Below, piece by piece: positions 14,207 to 24,366 of a stretch of DNA of 64,000 nt. Below the pieces are notes generated by a model, which was given only the letters and a program-made list of their open reading frames with translations, was not told the DNA's origin and searched no databases. Both the position numbers and the translations under genes were made by a program. How positions within the stretch are numbered: the first letter of the stretch is position 1; every line of letters begins with the position of its first letter. This DNA comes from Candidatus Saccharimonadota bacterium (GTDB lineage Bacteria; Patescibacteriota; Saccharimonadia; Saccharimonadales; UBA4665). Location: contig DAHUYJ010000003.1 in the NCBI GenBank assembly GCA_027315225.1, forward strand, positions 1 to 64,000, read 5' to 3'.

Positions 14207-15526
14207 CTACTCCTTGGAAGTTGGTTCTTTCTGGAGAACCGGAGCCATGGCGATGCCGGCCAGCCCCCACCAAACATAGGCTATCGTATCGTCCGTCCAG
14301 ACATGCGAGAGCAAACCGATGAAGCTGATGCCGATCAGGCTGGCAAACAGGCTGAGCGCCAAAGGGTCGTCACGCCGGAGAAACAGCAAATATCCGACTC
14401 CTGCGTTGATAAGCAGGAACATAAACAGGCCCAGCCAGCCGATTTCCTGCCCTATCTGGATGAAGTAGTCCTCGGCAATGCGCGGCGGGTGGTTGTTGTA
14501 GATGCTGGCCGGACCGGCAGTGCCCGGACCGCTGCCCAGCGGATGATGGGCCAGGTCATGCAGGCCCGCTTTGATAGCAGAGAAGTGCTGCTGGTCAGAA
14601 GTAGTCGGCACAGAGGAGTGGTTCTGGGTGTGCAGTACGAAGTTCTGAAAACTCACGTTGTGGCGAAATGTAATAGCCACGGCGGCGGCGGCCACTACCA
14701 GGCAGCCGGCGGCAATTGCCGATATGCGCTGTATTTTGTGGGACAGCTTGATCAGGAACAGGACTATAAGGATGCTTAGTGCGGCGCCGACCCAGGCGCT
14801 TCGCGAAAAAGTGAAAAACAACACGGCCAGAGACCCGGCCAGGAATAGCGCTTGTCGCCAGTTCCGGCGGGGACGTATCAGCAGCACCGTCAGCAAACTG
14901 ATCGGAACGACCAGGTATGCGCCGAGCGGGTTGGCGCCGCGCAGCGTTGAAGCGAAACGTACATAGTGCTGGTTATGGTTGATCGTCTCATATGGCAGTA
15001 TGGTAGCAGGGCCGTAGCCAAAGTGCTGCAAGAAGTCCTTTGGCAGCACAAAGACCTGCAATAGACCGAAGGCCACAACTACCAGCGCCGGCCACAAGAC
15101 CAGCTTTTGCCAGTTGGTTCTGAGCCTCCCAAGACGCAGGGCAACTCCCCAGGTAACCAAAAAGAATGTCAGGAAACGCAGATTAACGATCAAACCGTAG
15201 CCGAGGGCCTTTCGGGACACGGCGTTCTCGTTGAGCGCCAATATGCCCCATACTCCCGTGAGCAGCATGTACAGCAGAATTAGCCAGACCAGCCGCCGGG
15301 TAAGGGTGTGGCTGCGTATCTTATGGTCGGTGGCCACCAGATACAGGCAACCGATAACGCACAGTATCAGCAGGAACTCTTTCCAGAGGCGTAGGGCCGT
15401 ATAGTGGCCGATCAGGCTGGCGCCCCAGACCGTCAAAAAGGCATGAAAAGGTACGAGAAACAGGATTACCGCAATAATGCCGCTGACCCATGACAGTATC
15501 GTATACTTAAGTGCCGCCGCTCTCAT
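14207..15526 (-). CDS. O-antigen ligase / Wzy-like polysaccharide membrane protein
   Basis: A 439-residue protein with about 11-12 TM helices. A large periplasmic-type loop (about 305-365) contains HPLGSGPGTAG and an HPPRIAEDYFIQIGQEIGW motif, the signature region of the O-antigen ligase (WaaL/Wzy_C) family. Such proteins transfer or polymerise lipid-linked glycans on the outer face of the membrane. In a monoderm it would attach or polymerise a surface glycan. It is transcribed with the GtrA gene and diverges from the sugar transferase gene. Confidence 0.8.
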   Translation of the reverse strand: MRAAALKYTILSWVSGIIAVILFLVPFHAFLTVWGASLIGHYTALRLWKEFLLILCVIGCLYLVATDHKIRSHTLTRRLVWLILLYMLLTGVWGILALNENAVSRKALGYGLIVNLRFLTFFLVTWGVALRLGRLRTNWQKLVLWPALVVVAFGLLQVFVLPKDFLQHFGYGPATILPYETINHNQHYVRFASTLRGANPLGAYLVVPISLLTVLLIRPRRNWRQALFLAGSLAVLFFTFSRSAWVGAALSILIVLFLIKLSHKIQRISAIAAGCLVVAAAAVAITFRHNVSFQNFVLHTQNHSSVPTTSDQQHFSAIKAGLHDLAHHPLGSGPGTAGPASIYNNHPPRIAEDYFIQIGQEIGWLGLFMFLLINAGVGYLLFLRRDDPLALSLFASLIGISFIGLLSHVWTDDTIAYVWWGLAGIAMAPVLQKEPTSKE

Positions 15527-15588
15527 AATGCTACAATTTAGTATAGCCTAAGGCCGTTTATATATTCCTTCAAGTTGTTTATCATAGC

Positions 15589-17031
15589 ATGAAAAATAAT
15601 ACTTCGCTCATCTACAGCATAGCTCTGATAGTCGGGGACGCTCTGGCCCTTACCGTGGCCTTCACCATCGCCTACATCCTCAGGGTGTCGCTGGACCACA
15701 GCCCATTGAGCGCCCAGGTTCATGCTTATACTTATATTACTATCTTAACCAGCCTGTTGCCATTCTGGATTCTTTTCTTCAGTTTTTTGGGTCTTTACAA
15801 CTCACGGGTCTACGAGAAGCGCTTCTCTGAACTGGGCCGCTTGTTCGTCGGGACATTCATAGGCATTTTGTTCGTTATAAGCTACAGCTACATGACCAGC
15901 ACGGCGATCTTTCCGGCAAGACTGGTAACCGCGTACGGATTCGCCCTGGCCTTCGTCTGCGTGTTGCTGTTTCGCACTATGGCCCGGGGTATAAGGCGAG
16001 AGCTCTTTAACTACGGCTTCGGTATCAATAGCGTCCTGTTGGTAGGTGACACCAAGACGACGCACCGGCTGGTTGAGGCACTTAAAAACACCGCTGCTAC
16101 GGGGTATGAAGTTATCGGTGTCGTTGGCGGATTTAAGCACCCTATCAAGAAGGACGATTCCTACCGTCAGTACGGTAGCTTTAGCGAAGCGGTTTCTCAT
16201 CTCCGCAAACGACAGCTGCACACCATTATTCAGACCGAACTGTACGCCGACACTCAAAGAAACGATGAAGTCCTGACCTATGCCCAGGAGAACCACGCGG
16301 CTTATCGCTTCGTGCCCGGTAACAGCGAACTGTTTGTCGGCAAGATAGAGGTTGATTTGTTCCAGTCGGTACCGATTATTGCCGTGCACCAGACCGCCCT
16401 GATCGGTTGGGGCCGCGTCGTTAAGCGCCTGACCGACCTAATACTAGGCAGCGTCCTGCTGGTGATAGCTTCGCCTTTTATGCTGGTGGTAGCCATCGCT
16501 ATCCTGGTTACCGATGGTGGGCCGGTGTTTTTCCGGCAGGAACGCTTGAGCCGGTTTGCCGCGCGGGTACGGATCCTTAAGTTTCGCTCGCATAACCTCA
16601 GTTATAGCGGCATGACGCCGGAGGAAGCTTTCCGCAAAATGGAACGTCCGGACCTGCTCAAACAGTATCGTGAGAATGGCGACCAATTACGGCAGGATCC
16701 GCGCGTAACACCGTTAGGACGTTTCCTGAGGCGTACCAGCCTGGATGAACTGCCACAGCTTATCAACGTGGTGACCGGCGATATCAGCCTGGTCGGCCCG
16801 CGCGCCCTGGTAGCTGACGAACTCGATAAATACGACAGGAAGAACCTGATCCTCAGCGTCAAGTCAGGCATGACCGGCCTGGCCCAGATTTCCGGTGTCA
16901 GCGACCTCAGCTTCGGCGAACGGCGAAAACTTGACTTGTATTACGTCCAGAACTGGACCTTTTGGGGCGATATGGTGATTCTGGCCAAGACGTTTTGGGT
17001 TGTGCTGTTCCATAAAGGGACGCGGACGTGA
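15589..17031 (+). CDS. polyprenyl-phosphate sugar-1-phosphate transferase
   Basis: A 480-residue initiating glycosyltransferase of the WbaP/WcaJ type. Four N-terminal TM helices (about 10-30, 45-67, 85-105, 112-130) are followed by a Rossmann-like CoA-binding-type domain (about 145-265). A re-entrant hydrophobic segment (about 283-305) leads to the catalytic bacterial sugar transferase domain, with KFRS, the RVTPLGRFLRRTSLDELPQ-type motif and SLVGPRAL. It transfers a sugar phosphate from a UDP- or GDP-sugar to undecaprenyl phosphate, the first step in making a lipid-linked glycan. Its stop overlaps the GTG of the next gene (GTGA). Confidence 0.88.
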   Translation: MKNNTSLIYSIALIVGDALALTVAFTIAYILRVSLDHSPLSAQVHAYTYITILTSLLPFWILFFSFLGLYNSRVYEKRFSELGRLFVGTFIGILFVISYSYMTSTAIFPARLVTAYGFALAFVCVLLFRTMARGIRRELFNYGFGINSVLLVGDTKTTHRLVEALKNTAATGYEVIGVVGGFKHPIKKDDSYRQYGSFSEAVSHLRKRQLHTIIQTELYADTQRNDEVLTYAQENHAAYRFVPGNSELFVGKIEVDLFQSVPIIAVHQTALIGWGRVVKRLTDLILGSVLLVIASPFMLVVAIAILVTDGGPVFFRQERLSRFAARVRILKFRSHNLSYSGMTPEEAFRKMERPDLLKQYRENGDQLRQDPRVTPLGRFLRRTSLDELPQLINVVTGDISLVGPRALVADELDKYDRKNLILSVKSGMTGLAQISGVSDLSFGERRKLDLYYVQNWTFWGDMVILAKTFWVVLFHKGTRT

Positions 17032-18125
17032 AAGTCGCTATCGTTTGCGACTGGCTTACCGGCATCGGCGGAGCTGAACGGGTGGTGTTGGAATTGCACC
17101 GGCTTTACCCGGAAGCACCGATTTACACGTCCCAGTACGACCCCGAAAAGATCGACTGGTTTAAAGACGCCGACGTGCGCACCACCTGGCTGCAGACCTT
17201 GCCCAAGGGTCTCAAGAAGTTTTTGCCGCTGCTACGGGCCTGGACCTTCAGCCATTTGGATCTCAGCGAATACGACCTAGTACTGTCCTCCAGCGGCGCC
17301 GAGGCCAAGGGCGTGCATACCGGGCCGAATACGCTGCACATCTGCTACTGCCACTCGCCGACGCAGTACTACTGGACTCGCCGGGATGAATATATGCGGC
17401 GGCCCGGCTTTCCCCTGGGGCTCAACTGGCTAGCCAAGCTGGGTCTCAGGCTGCTTATCGGCCCGCTCCGCCGCTGGGACCGCCGGGCCGCCAAGCACCC
17501 GGATTACCTGATTGCCAACTCCACCCACACCCAGGCTATGATCAAGCGCTACTACCGGCGCGAGTCGACCATTATCGCGCCACCGGTGGATACGGACCGG
17601 TTCAAGCCTGGCGGCAAGGAACAACTCCGGCACGGCTTCGTGGTGGCTGGGCGGCAAACGCCGTATAAGCGCTTCGACCTGGCTATTGAGGCCTGCAACG
17701 AGCTCAAGGTTCCCCTGTTAGTCATCGGCGACGGGCCGGACCATCGCCGGCTGGAAAAGCTGGGCGGCCGCAGCACGACCTTTCTTACTAACGTAAGCGA
17801 TACCGAGATTGTCGACAAGTTCGAGTCGGCGCTCGGGTTCATCCTCCCTAACATGGACGACTTCGGCATCGTAGCCGTGGAAGCGATGGCTGCCGGAACG
17901 CCTGTTATCGCTTATAATAAAGGCGGCGCCCTGGATTACGTCGTATCGGGCAAGACCGGTCTGTTCTTTGAGCGGCAGACGGCCCAAAGCCTCGCCAAGG
18001 TGCTCGAAACAGCAACAACCAAATCGTTCAACTACCAGGCGATCGCCGAACACGCCCAGCAGTTTTCGGTAAACATCTTCATAAAAAACATGCGGGACTT
18101 CATTAAGCGGTGCGTGTCAGAATAG
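17028..18125 (+). CDS. glycosyltransferase family 4
   Basis: A 365-residue GT-B fold enzyme. The N-terminal domain begins with VAIVCDWLTGIGGAERVV. The C-terminal nucleotide-sugar-binding domain has the FGIVAVEAMAAGTPVIAYNKGG signature (about 280-300), including the EX7E-type acidic residues. It probably adds the second sugar to the lipid carrier primed by the preceding gene's product; the specific sugars are unknown. GTG start with 4-nt overlap (GTGA), so translation is coupled. Confidence 0.87.
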   Translation: MKVAIVCDWLTGIGGAERVVLELHRLYPEAPIYTSQYDPEKIDWFKDADVRTTWLQTLPKGLKKFLPLLRAWTFSHLDLSEYDLVLSSSGAEAKGVHTGPNTLHICYCHSPTQYYWTRRDEYMRRPGFPLGLNWLAKLGLRLLIGPLRRWDRRAAKHPDYLIANSTHTQAMIKRYYRRESTIIAPPVDTDRFKPGGKEQLRHGFVVAGRQTPYKRFDLAIEACNELKVPLLVIGDGPDHRRLEKLGGRSTTFLTNVSDTEIVDKFESALGFILPNMDDFGIVAVEAMAAGTPVIAYNKGGALDYVVSGKTGLFFERQTAQSLAKVLETATTKSFNYQAIAEHAQQFSVNIFIKNMRDFIKRCVSE

Positions 18126-18160
18126 TTCGGACTTGTCCGCTGCGGTCGGCCGTGTAGGTA

Positions 18161-18190
18161 TTGACATGGATACATAGTATCCACTATAAT
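18161..18190 (+). promoter_or_regulatory. vapB1 promoter with internal operator
   Basis: TTGACA (18161-18166) and TATAAT (18185-18190) with an 18-nt spacer. A perfect inverted repeat TGGATAC-ATA-GTATCCA (18167-18183) fills the spacer, as expected for autorepression by the antitoxin. TATAAT ends 9 nt before the ATG. Confidence 0.75.
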
Positions 18191-18199
18191 GTAGGCACT

Positions 18200-18472
18200 A
18201 TGGATGACACACTTCAGCTTACTATTCGCGGTATTGACTCAAGAACCAAGTCTGCTTTGGTAAAGAAAGCCAATCAGCAAGGTATAAGCCTAAACCGCTA
18301 CGTACTCAGGTCTCTGCAACAGAGCGCTGACTTAGATAATGGAGAAACACGTTACCTGAAATTAAAACAATTTCTTAACTCAAACAAGATAGACCGGAAA
18401 GACAAAGCTGCTTTCGATGAGGCTTTAGCCTGGTCTGACAGGGTTTCCATAGCAAAACAGAACAGGGACTAA
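18200..18472 (+). CDS. vapB: VapB-type antitoxin (ribbon-helix-helix)
   Basis: A 90-residue antitoxin. The N-terminal LQLTIRGIDSRTKSAL strand followed by QGISLNRYVLRSLQQ is the Arc/MetJ-type ribbon-helix-helix pattern. The C-terminal half would wrap and neutralise the toxin. The ATG at 18200 is used rather than 18161, since the earlier ATG lies in the promoter. The toxin gene starts one base after its stop. The operator between -35 and -10 is its likely binding site. Confidence 0.8.
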   Translation: MDDTLQLTIRGIDSRTKSALVKKANQQGISLNRYVLRSLQQSADLDNGETRYLKLKQFLNSNKIDRKDKAAFDEALAWSDRVSIAKQNRD

Positions 18473-18473
18473 A

Positions 18474-18875
18474 GTGACATTAGTGTTTGATACCACAGCA
18501 TTGTCCGCGCTGTTAAGCGATAAGGATTATGTAGTGAAGTCATTAGCGGAAGCAGAGTACGATAGGGCTATAATTCCACTGGCTACAGACGCTGAACTGC
18601 GGTTTGGTTTCGCAAACGGCAATAGGGCAGCAAAAAACCTTAAAAGTTATCGTGTTTTCAAACAACAGTTTAATATTGATGTTATATATCCAGACCAGGA
18701 TACGGCAATTATATATGCCGATGTGGCTACATGGGCGAAACAACACGGCCTGGCTTTATCAAATAATGATTTTTGGATTGCTTCAACTTCAGTTCAAGCC
18801 GGCGGAGTTTTATTTACGTTAGATAAGGACTTTAAGGGGCTACCTCAGTTGAGGGTTTTAATGCCGAGTCCGTAA
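18474..18875 (+). CDS. vapC: VapC-type PIN-domain toxin
   Basis: A 133-residue PIN-domain ribonuclease toxin with GTG start. The acidic metal ligands are visible: Asp6 (VFDTTALS), Glu41 (DAELRFG), Asp100 (NNDFWIAS) and Asp118 (TLDKDF). It forms a module with the RHH protein just upstream. It is convergent with a second VapBC module; the two toxin stop codons are 13 nt apart. The base composition is more AT-rich than the flanking glycan genes, suggesting transfer. Confidence 0.85.
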   Translation: MTLVFDTTALSALLSDKDYVVKSLAEAEYDRAIIPLATDAELRFGFANGNRAAKNLKSYRVFKQQFNIDVIYPDQDTAIIYADVATWAKQHGLALSNNDFWIASTSVQAGGVLFTLDKDFKGLPQLRVLMPSP

Positions 18876-18898
18876 AATAAGCTTGTGCTTAATTTTCC
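18874..18898. terminator. possible bidirectional terminator between two vapC genes
   Basis: AAAATAAGC-TTGT-GCTTAATTTT forms a short imperfect hairpin with A/T flanks on both sides, centred between the two convergent vapC stop codons. Confidence 0.4.
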
Positions 18899-19287
18899 AG
18901 ATGTAGTTTTAGGTGTTTGTAACCTAGGTGCTCGAAGTCTTTATCGAAAGTTACTAAGGCGACATCCCATTGTTCGGCCAAGGCGGCTATCCACAAGTCA
19001 TGCGCAGAAAGTTGCACACCCTTCTTACGGGCAAAGACCGCTATGTTTGTAAAGTAATCAGTTGTCGCATTGTCGGGCAATACAACACGTATCTTTTTAT
19101 TTGCAACGAACCTGCTAAGAAGCTGTTCGTTTTCTACTTGCCTTGTACCCAGTCTAAAACCATATTTTAGTTCAGCTATCACAAAGTTAGGTAAGAATAC
19201 AGTCTCGGCAGTATTTAGTATGTCAGCGACGGCCTTGTCGCCTTTAAGCATGTGGCTGTATGTTGTTGTATCAAAAAGGTAATTCAC
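18889..19287 (-). CDS. vapC: VapC-type PIN-domain toxin (second module)
   Basis: A 132-residue PIN-domain ribonuclease toxin. The acidic residues are in FDTTTYS (Asp6), IAELKYGF (Glu39), AHDLWIAA (about Asp97) and TFDKDF (about Asp115). It is clearly the same subfamily as the toxin at 18474-18875 (shared DTT.YS/ALS, AEL.(Y/F)GF, (D/N)D.WIA and (F/L)DKDF). Its start overlaps the antitoxin stop by 4 nt. Confidence 0.85.
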   Translation of the reverse strand: MNYLFDTTTYSHMLKGDKAVADILNTAETVFLPNFVIAELKYGFRLGTRQVENEQLLSRFVANKKIRVVLPDNATTDYFTNIAVFARKKGVQLSAHDLWIAALAEQWDVALVTFDKDFEHLGYKHLKLHLEN

Positions 19288-19535
19288 AGACGGGACTTTA
19301 GCTTATCGGCGGCTTTTAGCTCTTCTATAGCCTGCAGCGATGCGTTGTCCATAGTGTCCGCACCAATAATCCAGTCAAAATCTTCATCCGTTTGCTGTAA
19401 GTCGAGTTTTGTAGCCTGCTCGATGTAGTCCAGTACGGTTTGGTTTAAGCTTTTACCCCGTAACTGAGCCTGCCTGCGTAAAAAATTATCCAGGTTCTTT
19501 GGTATAGATCTGATAGTGTATTGTACGGTTGTCAT
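19284..19535 (-). CDS. vapB: VapB-type antitoxin (second module)
   Basis: An 83-residue ribbon-helix-helix antitoxin (VQYTIRSIPKNLDNFLRRQ, then RGKSLNQTVLDYIEQ). The acidic C-terminal half would bind the toxin. The ATG at 19535 is chosen because TACAAT ends 6 nt before it; the longer reading from 19583 would run through the promoter. It is paired with the vapC downstream and faces the first module. Confidence 0.78.
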   Translation of the reverse strand: MTTVQYTIRSIPKNLDNFLRRQAQLRGKSLNQTVLDYIEQATKLDLQQTDEDFDWIIGADTMDNASLQAIEELKAADKLKSRL

Positions 19536-19541
19536 GCCTAT

Positions 19542-19570
19542 ATTGTAGGCAGGGTGCCTACATATGTCAA
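19542..19570 (-). promoter_or_regulatory. vapB2 promoter with internal operator
   Basis: On the minus strand TTGACA (19565-19570) and TACAAT (19542-19547) with a 17-nt spacer. An inverted repeat TGTAGGC-N5-GCCTACA (19544-19562) covers the spacer and overlaps the -10 box. The start codon lies 6 nt past the -10. Confidence 0.75.
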
Positions 19571-19644
19571 GCGCTTTGTCCACAAATAGTCCGGCAACCT
19601 TGGACCTCGTGGTAATCTATAGTAATAAGATAGGATAAAAGCGA

Positions 19645-21471
<1,827 letters not shown>

Positions 21472-21473
21472 GC

Positions 21474-22247
21474 TTAAACGACGTGCAGGATGGCTTCGAC
21501 GGCCAAGGCCGTCTCTTGCCAATGTGATATTTCGATACTGTCGACACCAAACGCTTTGACCGGATAGTCGTTGCCTCCCGGCTGCAAGCGGTCGCCGATA
21601 AACAAGATGTCGTCTTTGGAGATGTCCAGCATCTCCATGAGCTTCTTCATGCCATAAGCCTTGTCGATGCCCTTCTTGGTAATGTCTATGGAAGTGACGC
21701 CGCCGACGCGGACCTCAAACTCGGGTATAAGCGGCGCGATGTAGTCGCGCAGCTTGTTCTTCTTGCTGTTATCGGGATCCCAGGCCTCTTTTTGGCGGAC
21801 GCCTTCAGGTCCCAGTTCGTCCACAATATCCTGGCCGAGCACAGAGAAAGTCACTTGGCTTCCCCGGTCTTCAATGCACTCTCCGTACGTCTTTTTGGCA
21901 CGCATATTGAGATCGTCAAACCCTTTGTTAAGGGCGGCGATAATTTTCTTTTTTTGCGGCTCTGTGAAGTCTTCGGCATAAACCTGCCGCCAGTCCTTTT
22001 TGACGATATCGTACACATGGTACCTCGTGCCGCAGGTCGGCATAATGTGCAGCCGCTCAAGCTGGGCTGGATCGGCTTCCAGGTTGCTTATCAACTGTTT
22101 TTCGAATTGCTGGAACTTACCTCCAGAGATTACGCAAACCTGGAACTTGTCCAGCAGCTGCCTGAGCAAAGCGGCCATGCGGTCATCGGCCGGTGACTTG
22201 CTGGGCGCTAATGTGCCGTCCAGGTCAAAGGCGATTAATTTCTTCAT
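21474..22247 (-). CDS. HAD-superfamily phosphomannomutase-like protein
   Basis: A 257-residue HAD (IIB cap) protein. The nucleophile motif is DLDGTLAPS (Asp8 and Asp10). Motif II and III regions and the segment SIDITKKGIDKAYG, followed by FIGDRLQPGGND, resemble eukaryotic alpha-phosphomannomutase (its FPEGWDKRY and SPGGND motifs). It overlaps the manC gene by 4 nt (ATGA). This suggests it supplies mannose-1-phosphate for ManC, or acts as a sugar phosphatase. The mutase role is inferred from motif similarity and neighbourhood. A generic HAD phosphatase is the alternative. Confidence 0.7.
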   Translation of the reverse strand: MKKLIAFDLDGTLAPSKSPADDRMAALLRQLLDKFQVCVISGGKFQQFEKQLISNLEADPAQLERLHIMPTCGTRYHVYDIVKKDWRQVYAEDFTEPQKKKIIAALNKGFDDLNMRAKKTYGECIEDRGSQVTFSVLGQDIVDELGPEGVRQKEAWDPDNSKKNKLRDYIAPLIPEFEVRVGGVTSIDITKKGIDKAYGMKKLMEMLDISKDDILFIGDRLQPGGNDYPVKAFGVDSIEISHWQETALAVEAILHVV

Positions 22248-23287
22248 GCCGCCTCCTTGTTGTTAATCCGTTTGCTCACTTTTCCGACCTTTTGGGCCAG
22301 GTCTTTGCGGGCGACCAACATGCCGTTCGGCGTATTAACTACTACGATGTTGTCTAGGCCAATGACCGCCAAAGGCTTGTCGCCCTCATTGTGCACGTAG
22401 GAGTTCGTTACCTCTTCCATCTCGACTTCTCCGTGCGTGTGGTTCCCTTGCCGGTCGCCGCCAATAGCCTTGTGCAAGTCGCCAAAAGACCCGAGGTCCA
22501 TCCAGTCAAACGACGCCGGTACGACGAGCAAGTCAGGCACTTTTTCCATCAGCGCGTAGTCGATAGCGATGTCTTCCAGGCTCAGGTAGGTCTTCTCATA
22601 GTCCTTGGCCGTAGCGGCAGCCAACTTTTCATAGCTTTTGTAGAGCTCGGGCGAATAGGCCTTCATGTTCTTCTTAAACGTGTTGACCGACCCGACAAAG
22701 TAGCTGCAGTTCCACAAGTAGTTACCGCTCTTTACGTAGGCTTTAGCAACGTCAAAGTCAGGCTTTTCCTTAAAGCTGTGCACGTTATAGACAAGCATGG
22801 TCTCGCTCAAGACGCCGTCCTTTTGGATATACCCGAATCCGGTTGCCGGGTAGTCCGGCTCGACTCCGACCAGTGTGATGCGCCTTTCTGACGTGGCGAC
22901 TTTCTCGGCCAGGCGAAAACTGCGGACAAATCCCGATGTGTCACGAATGTAATGGTCGGCCGCGATAGAAGCAATCGGCTCATCCGGATCATGCCGCTTG
23001 CCGATCTGTACAAGCGCGGCTACGATGCAGTTGGCTGTGCCGCGACGGGCCGGCTCAACGATGAAGTTATCGTCATCCAGGTCCTTGAGCTGCTCTTTAA
23101 CGTGGTTGATGTGCCCGGCCTCGGACACTACATACACGTCATCAGTCAGTTTTTTGGCGCGCTCATAGGTGTGCTGCAAAAGTGATAGTTTGTCGCCGTT
23201 GATTTTGAGCAGGTGTTTCGGGTAGTCGGGCGTGGACAACGGCCAAAGACGCGTCCCCGAACCTCCCGCGATAATTACGATTATCAT
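22244..23287 (-). CDS. manC: mannose-1-phosphate guanylyltransferase
   Basis: A 347-residue nucleotidyltransferase that makes GDP-mannose. The N-terminal signature is IIAGGSGTRLWPLST with PKHLL (pyrophosphorylase motif FVEKP is represented by SFKEKPDFDVA near 168). EPARRGTANCI and the IAADHYI metal motif are present. It lacks the C-terminal isomerase domain of bifunctional ManC/AlgA. TATGAT ends 8 nt before the ATG. Its product feeds Gmd and Rmd further right and probably mannosyl-transferases in the region. Confidence 0.9.
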   Translation of the reverse strand: MIIVIIAGGSGTRLWPLSTPDYPKHLLKINGDKLSLLQHTYERAKKLTDDVYVVSEAGHINHVKEQLKDLDDDNFIVEPARRGTANCIVAALVQIGKRHDPDEPIASIAADHYIRDTSGFVRSFRLAEKVATSERRITLVGVEPDYPATGFGYIQKDGVLSETMLVYNVHSFKEKPDFDVAKAYVKSGNYLWNCSYFVGSVNTFKKNMKAYSPELYKSYEKLAAATAKDYEKTYLSLEDIAIDYALMEKVPDLLVVPASFDWMDLGSFGDLHKAIGGDRQGNHTHGEVEMEEVTNSYVHNEGDKPLAVIGLDNIVVVNTPNGMLVARKDLAQKVGKVSKRINNKEAA

Positions 23288-23295
23288 CGCCTATT

Positions 23296-23301
23296 ATCAT
23301 A
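23296..23301 (-). promoter_or_regulatory. -10 box for manC
   Basis: TATGAT on the minus strand with AATAGGCG between it and the ATG at 23287 (8-nt gap). Confidence 0.45.
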
Positions 23302-23418
23302 ACAAATCTTTACCTTAATGTGCTTGAAACAAAATTCTGGTTGTGCCCCGATTCACTGTCAAGCTGCTTTGTTATATACTCAATAAGAAGTTTTTTGCAA
23401 CTCATCAGTGATGTACAC

Positions 23419-24366
23419 ATGAAATTATCAGTCGTAGTACCCGCATATAATGAACAGGAGAGCTTTCCTTCCTTTTATCCAAAGTTAGTTGAAGGAATAA
23501 AAAAGGCCGTTGGTGAGTCCTACGAGATACTGCTTGTTAACGATGGCAGCACCGATGACACATTACAAGCTGTGCGGGCTCTAGCAAAACAAAATAAACA
23601 ATTAAAATGCTTAGGCCTATCACGCAATTTTGGCAAAGAAATAGCAATAACGGCAGGGGTTCAACACGCAACTGGCGATGCAGTGCTGATCATAGACGCA
23701 GATGGACAGCATCCGGCAAAATTGATTAAGGATTTTGTTGATTTGTGGAAGGATGGTTATCAAGTGGTGGTTGGAATAAGGAAATCCAATAAGAAAGAGG
23801 GCGTAATCAAGCGTTACGGGTCGAAGTTTTTTTATAAGGCCTTTAACGCAACGAGCGACATAACCCTTATACCGAATGCGACCGATTTCAGGTTAATTGA
23901 TAGGGCGGTTCAAAAAGAGTTTATAAAATTCACTGAGAGAAACCGTATAGCTCGCGGCGTGATTGATTGGATGGGCTTTAAGCAAGCCTTTGTAACGTTT
24001 CACGCTAACAAGCGTATTGCGGGCAAGGCGTCATATAAGTTTTCAAAACTCTTCAGTTTGGCATTAGATAGCTTTATTTCATTATCGGTCGCCCCTTTAT
24101 ACGCAATCGGCTATGTGGGGTTTTTCATTACAGTGTGCTCGCTTGTGCTAGGGTTGTTTGTGCTAGTTGAACAGCTCATACTGTCGGACCCGCTAGGCCT
24201 TAGGATAACTGGAACTGCGATGCTGGTTATTTTGACACTATTCCTTGTTGGCATTATTCTCATATCTCAAGGTTTGCTGGCAATTTATCTCTCGCATATA
24301 CATAGTCAGACACAAGATCGTCCTCTTTTTATCGTAGACATGAAAAACTCAGTTAATATTGATTAG
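23419..24366 (+). CDS. GT2 polyprenyl-phosphate glycosyltransferase (DPM1/GtrB-like)
   Basis: A 315-residue membrane-bound GT-A enzyme. It has the VVVPAYNEQE start, VNDGSTDDT, the DADGQHP metal-binding DxD-type motif (near 95), and two C-terminal TM helices (about 225-250 and 268-292). Family members transfer mannose or glucose from GDP-/UDP-sugar to undecaprenyl phosphate, giving a donor for GT-C enzymes. The ATG at 23419 begins the conserved domain; earlier in-frame codons cross a likely promoter (TATACT near 23372). The next gene, a GtrA fusion, overlaps by 8 nt. AT-rich relative to the genes to its left. Confidence 0.85.
   Translation: MKLSVVVPAYNEQESFPSFYPKLVEGIKKAVGESYEILLVNDGSTDDTLQAVRALAKQNKQLKCLGLSRNFGKEIAITAGVQHATGDAVLIIDADGQHPAKLIKDFVDLWKDGYQVVVGIRKSNKKEGVIKRYGSKFFYKAFNATSDITLIPNATDFRLIDRAVQKEFIKFTERNRIARGVIDWMGFKQAFVTFHANKRIAGKASYKFSKLFSLALDSFISLSVAPLYAIGYVGFFITVCSLVLGLFVLVEQLILSDPLGLRITGTAMLVILTLFLVGIILISQGLLAIYLSHIHSQTQDRPLFIVDMKNSVNID

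Noticed and set aside
13985-14779. 264-codon open frame on the plus strand across the GtrA and O-antigen-ligase genes
   Set aside because: Both genes on the minus strand have convincing TM patterns and family motifs. The plus frame is low in hydrophobic structure and spans two genes.
18161-18199. Earlier ATG for vapB1 (adds 13 residues)
   Set aside because: The added codons consist of the -35, operator and -10 sequences; the start at 18200 fits the promoter and the RHH fold.
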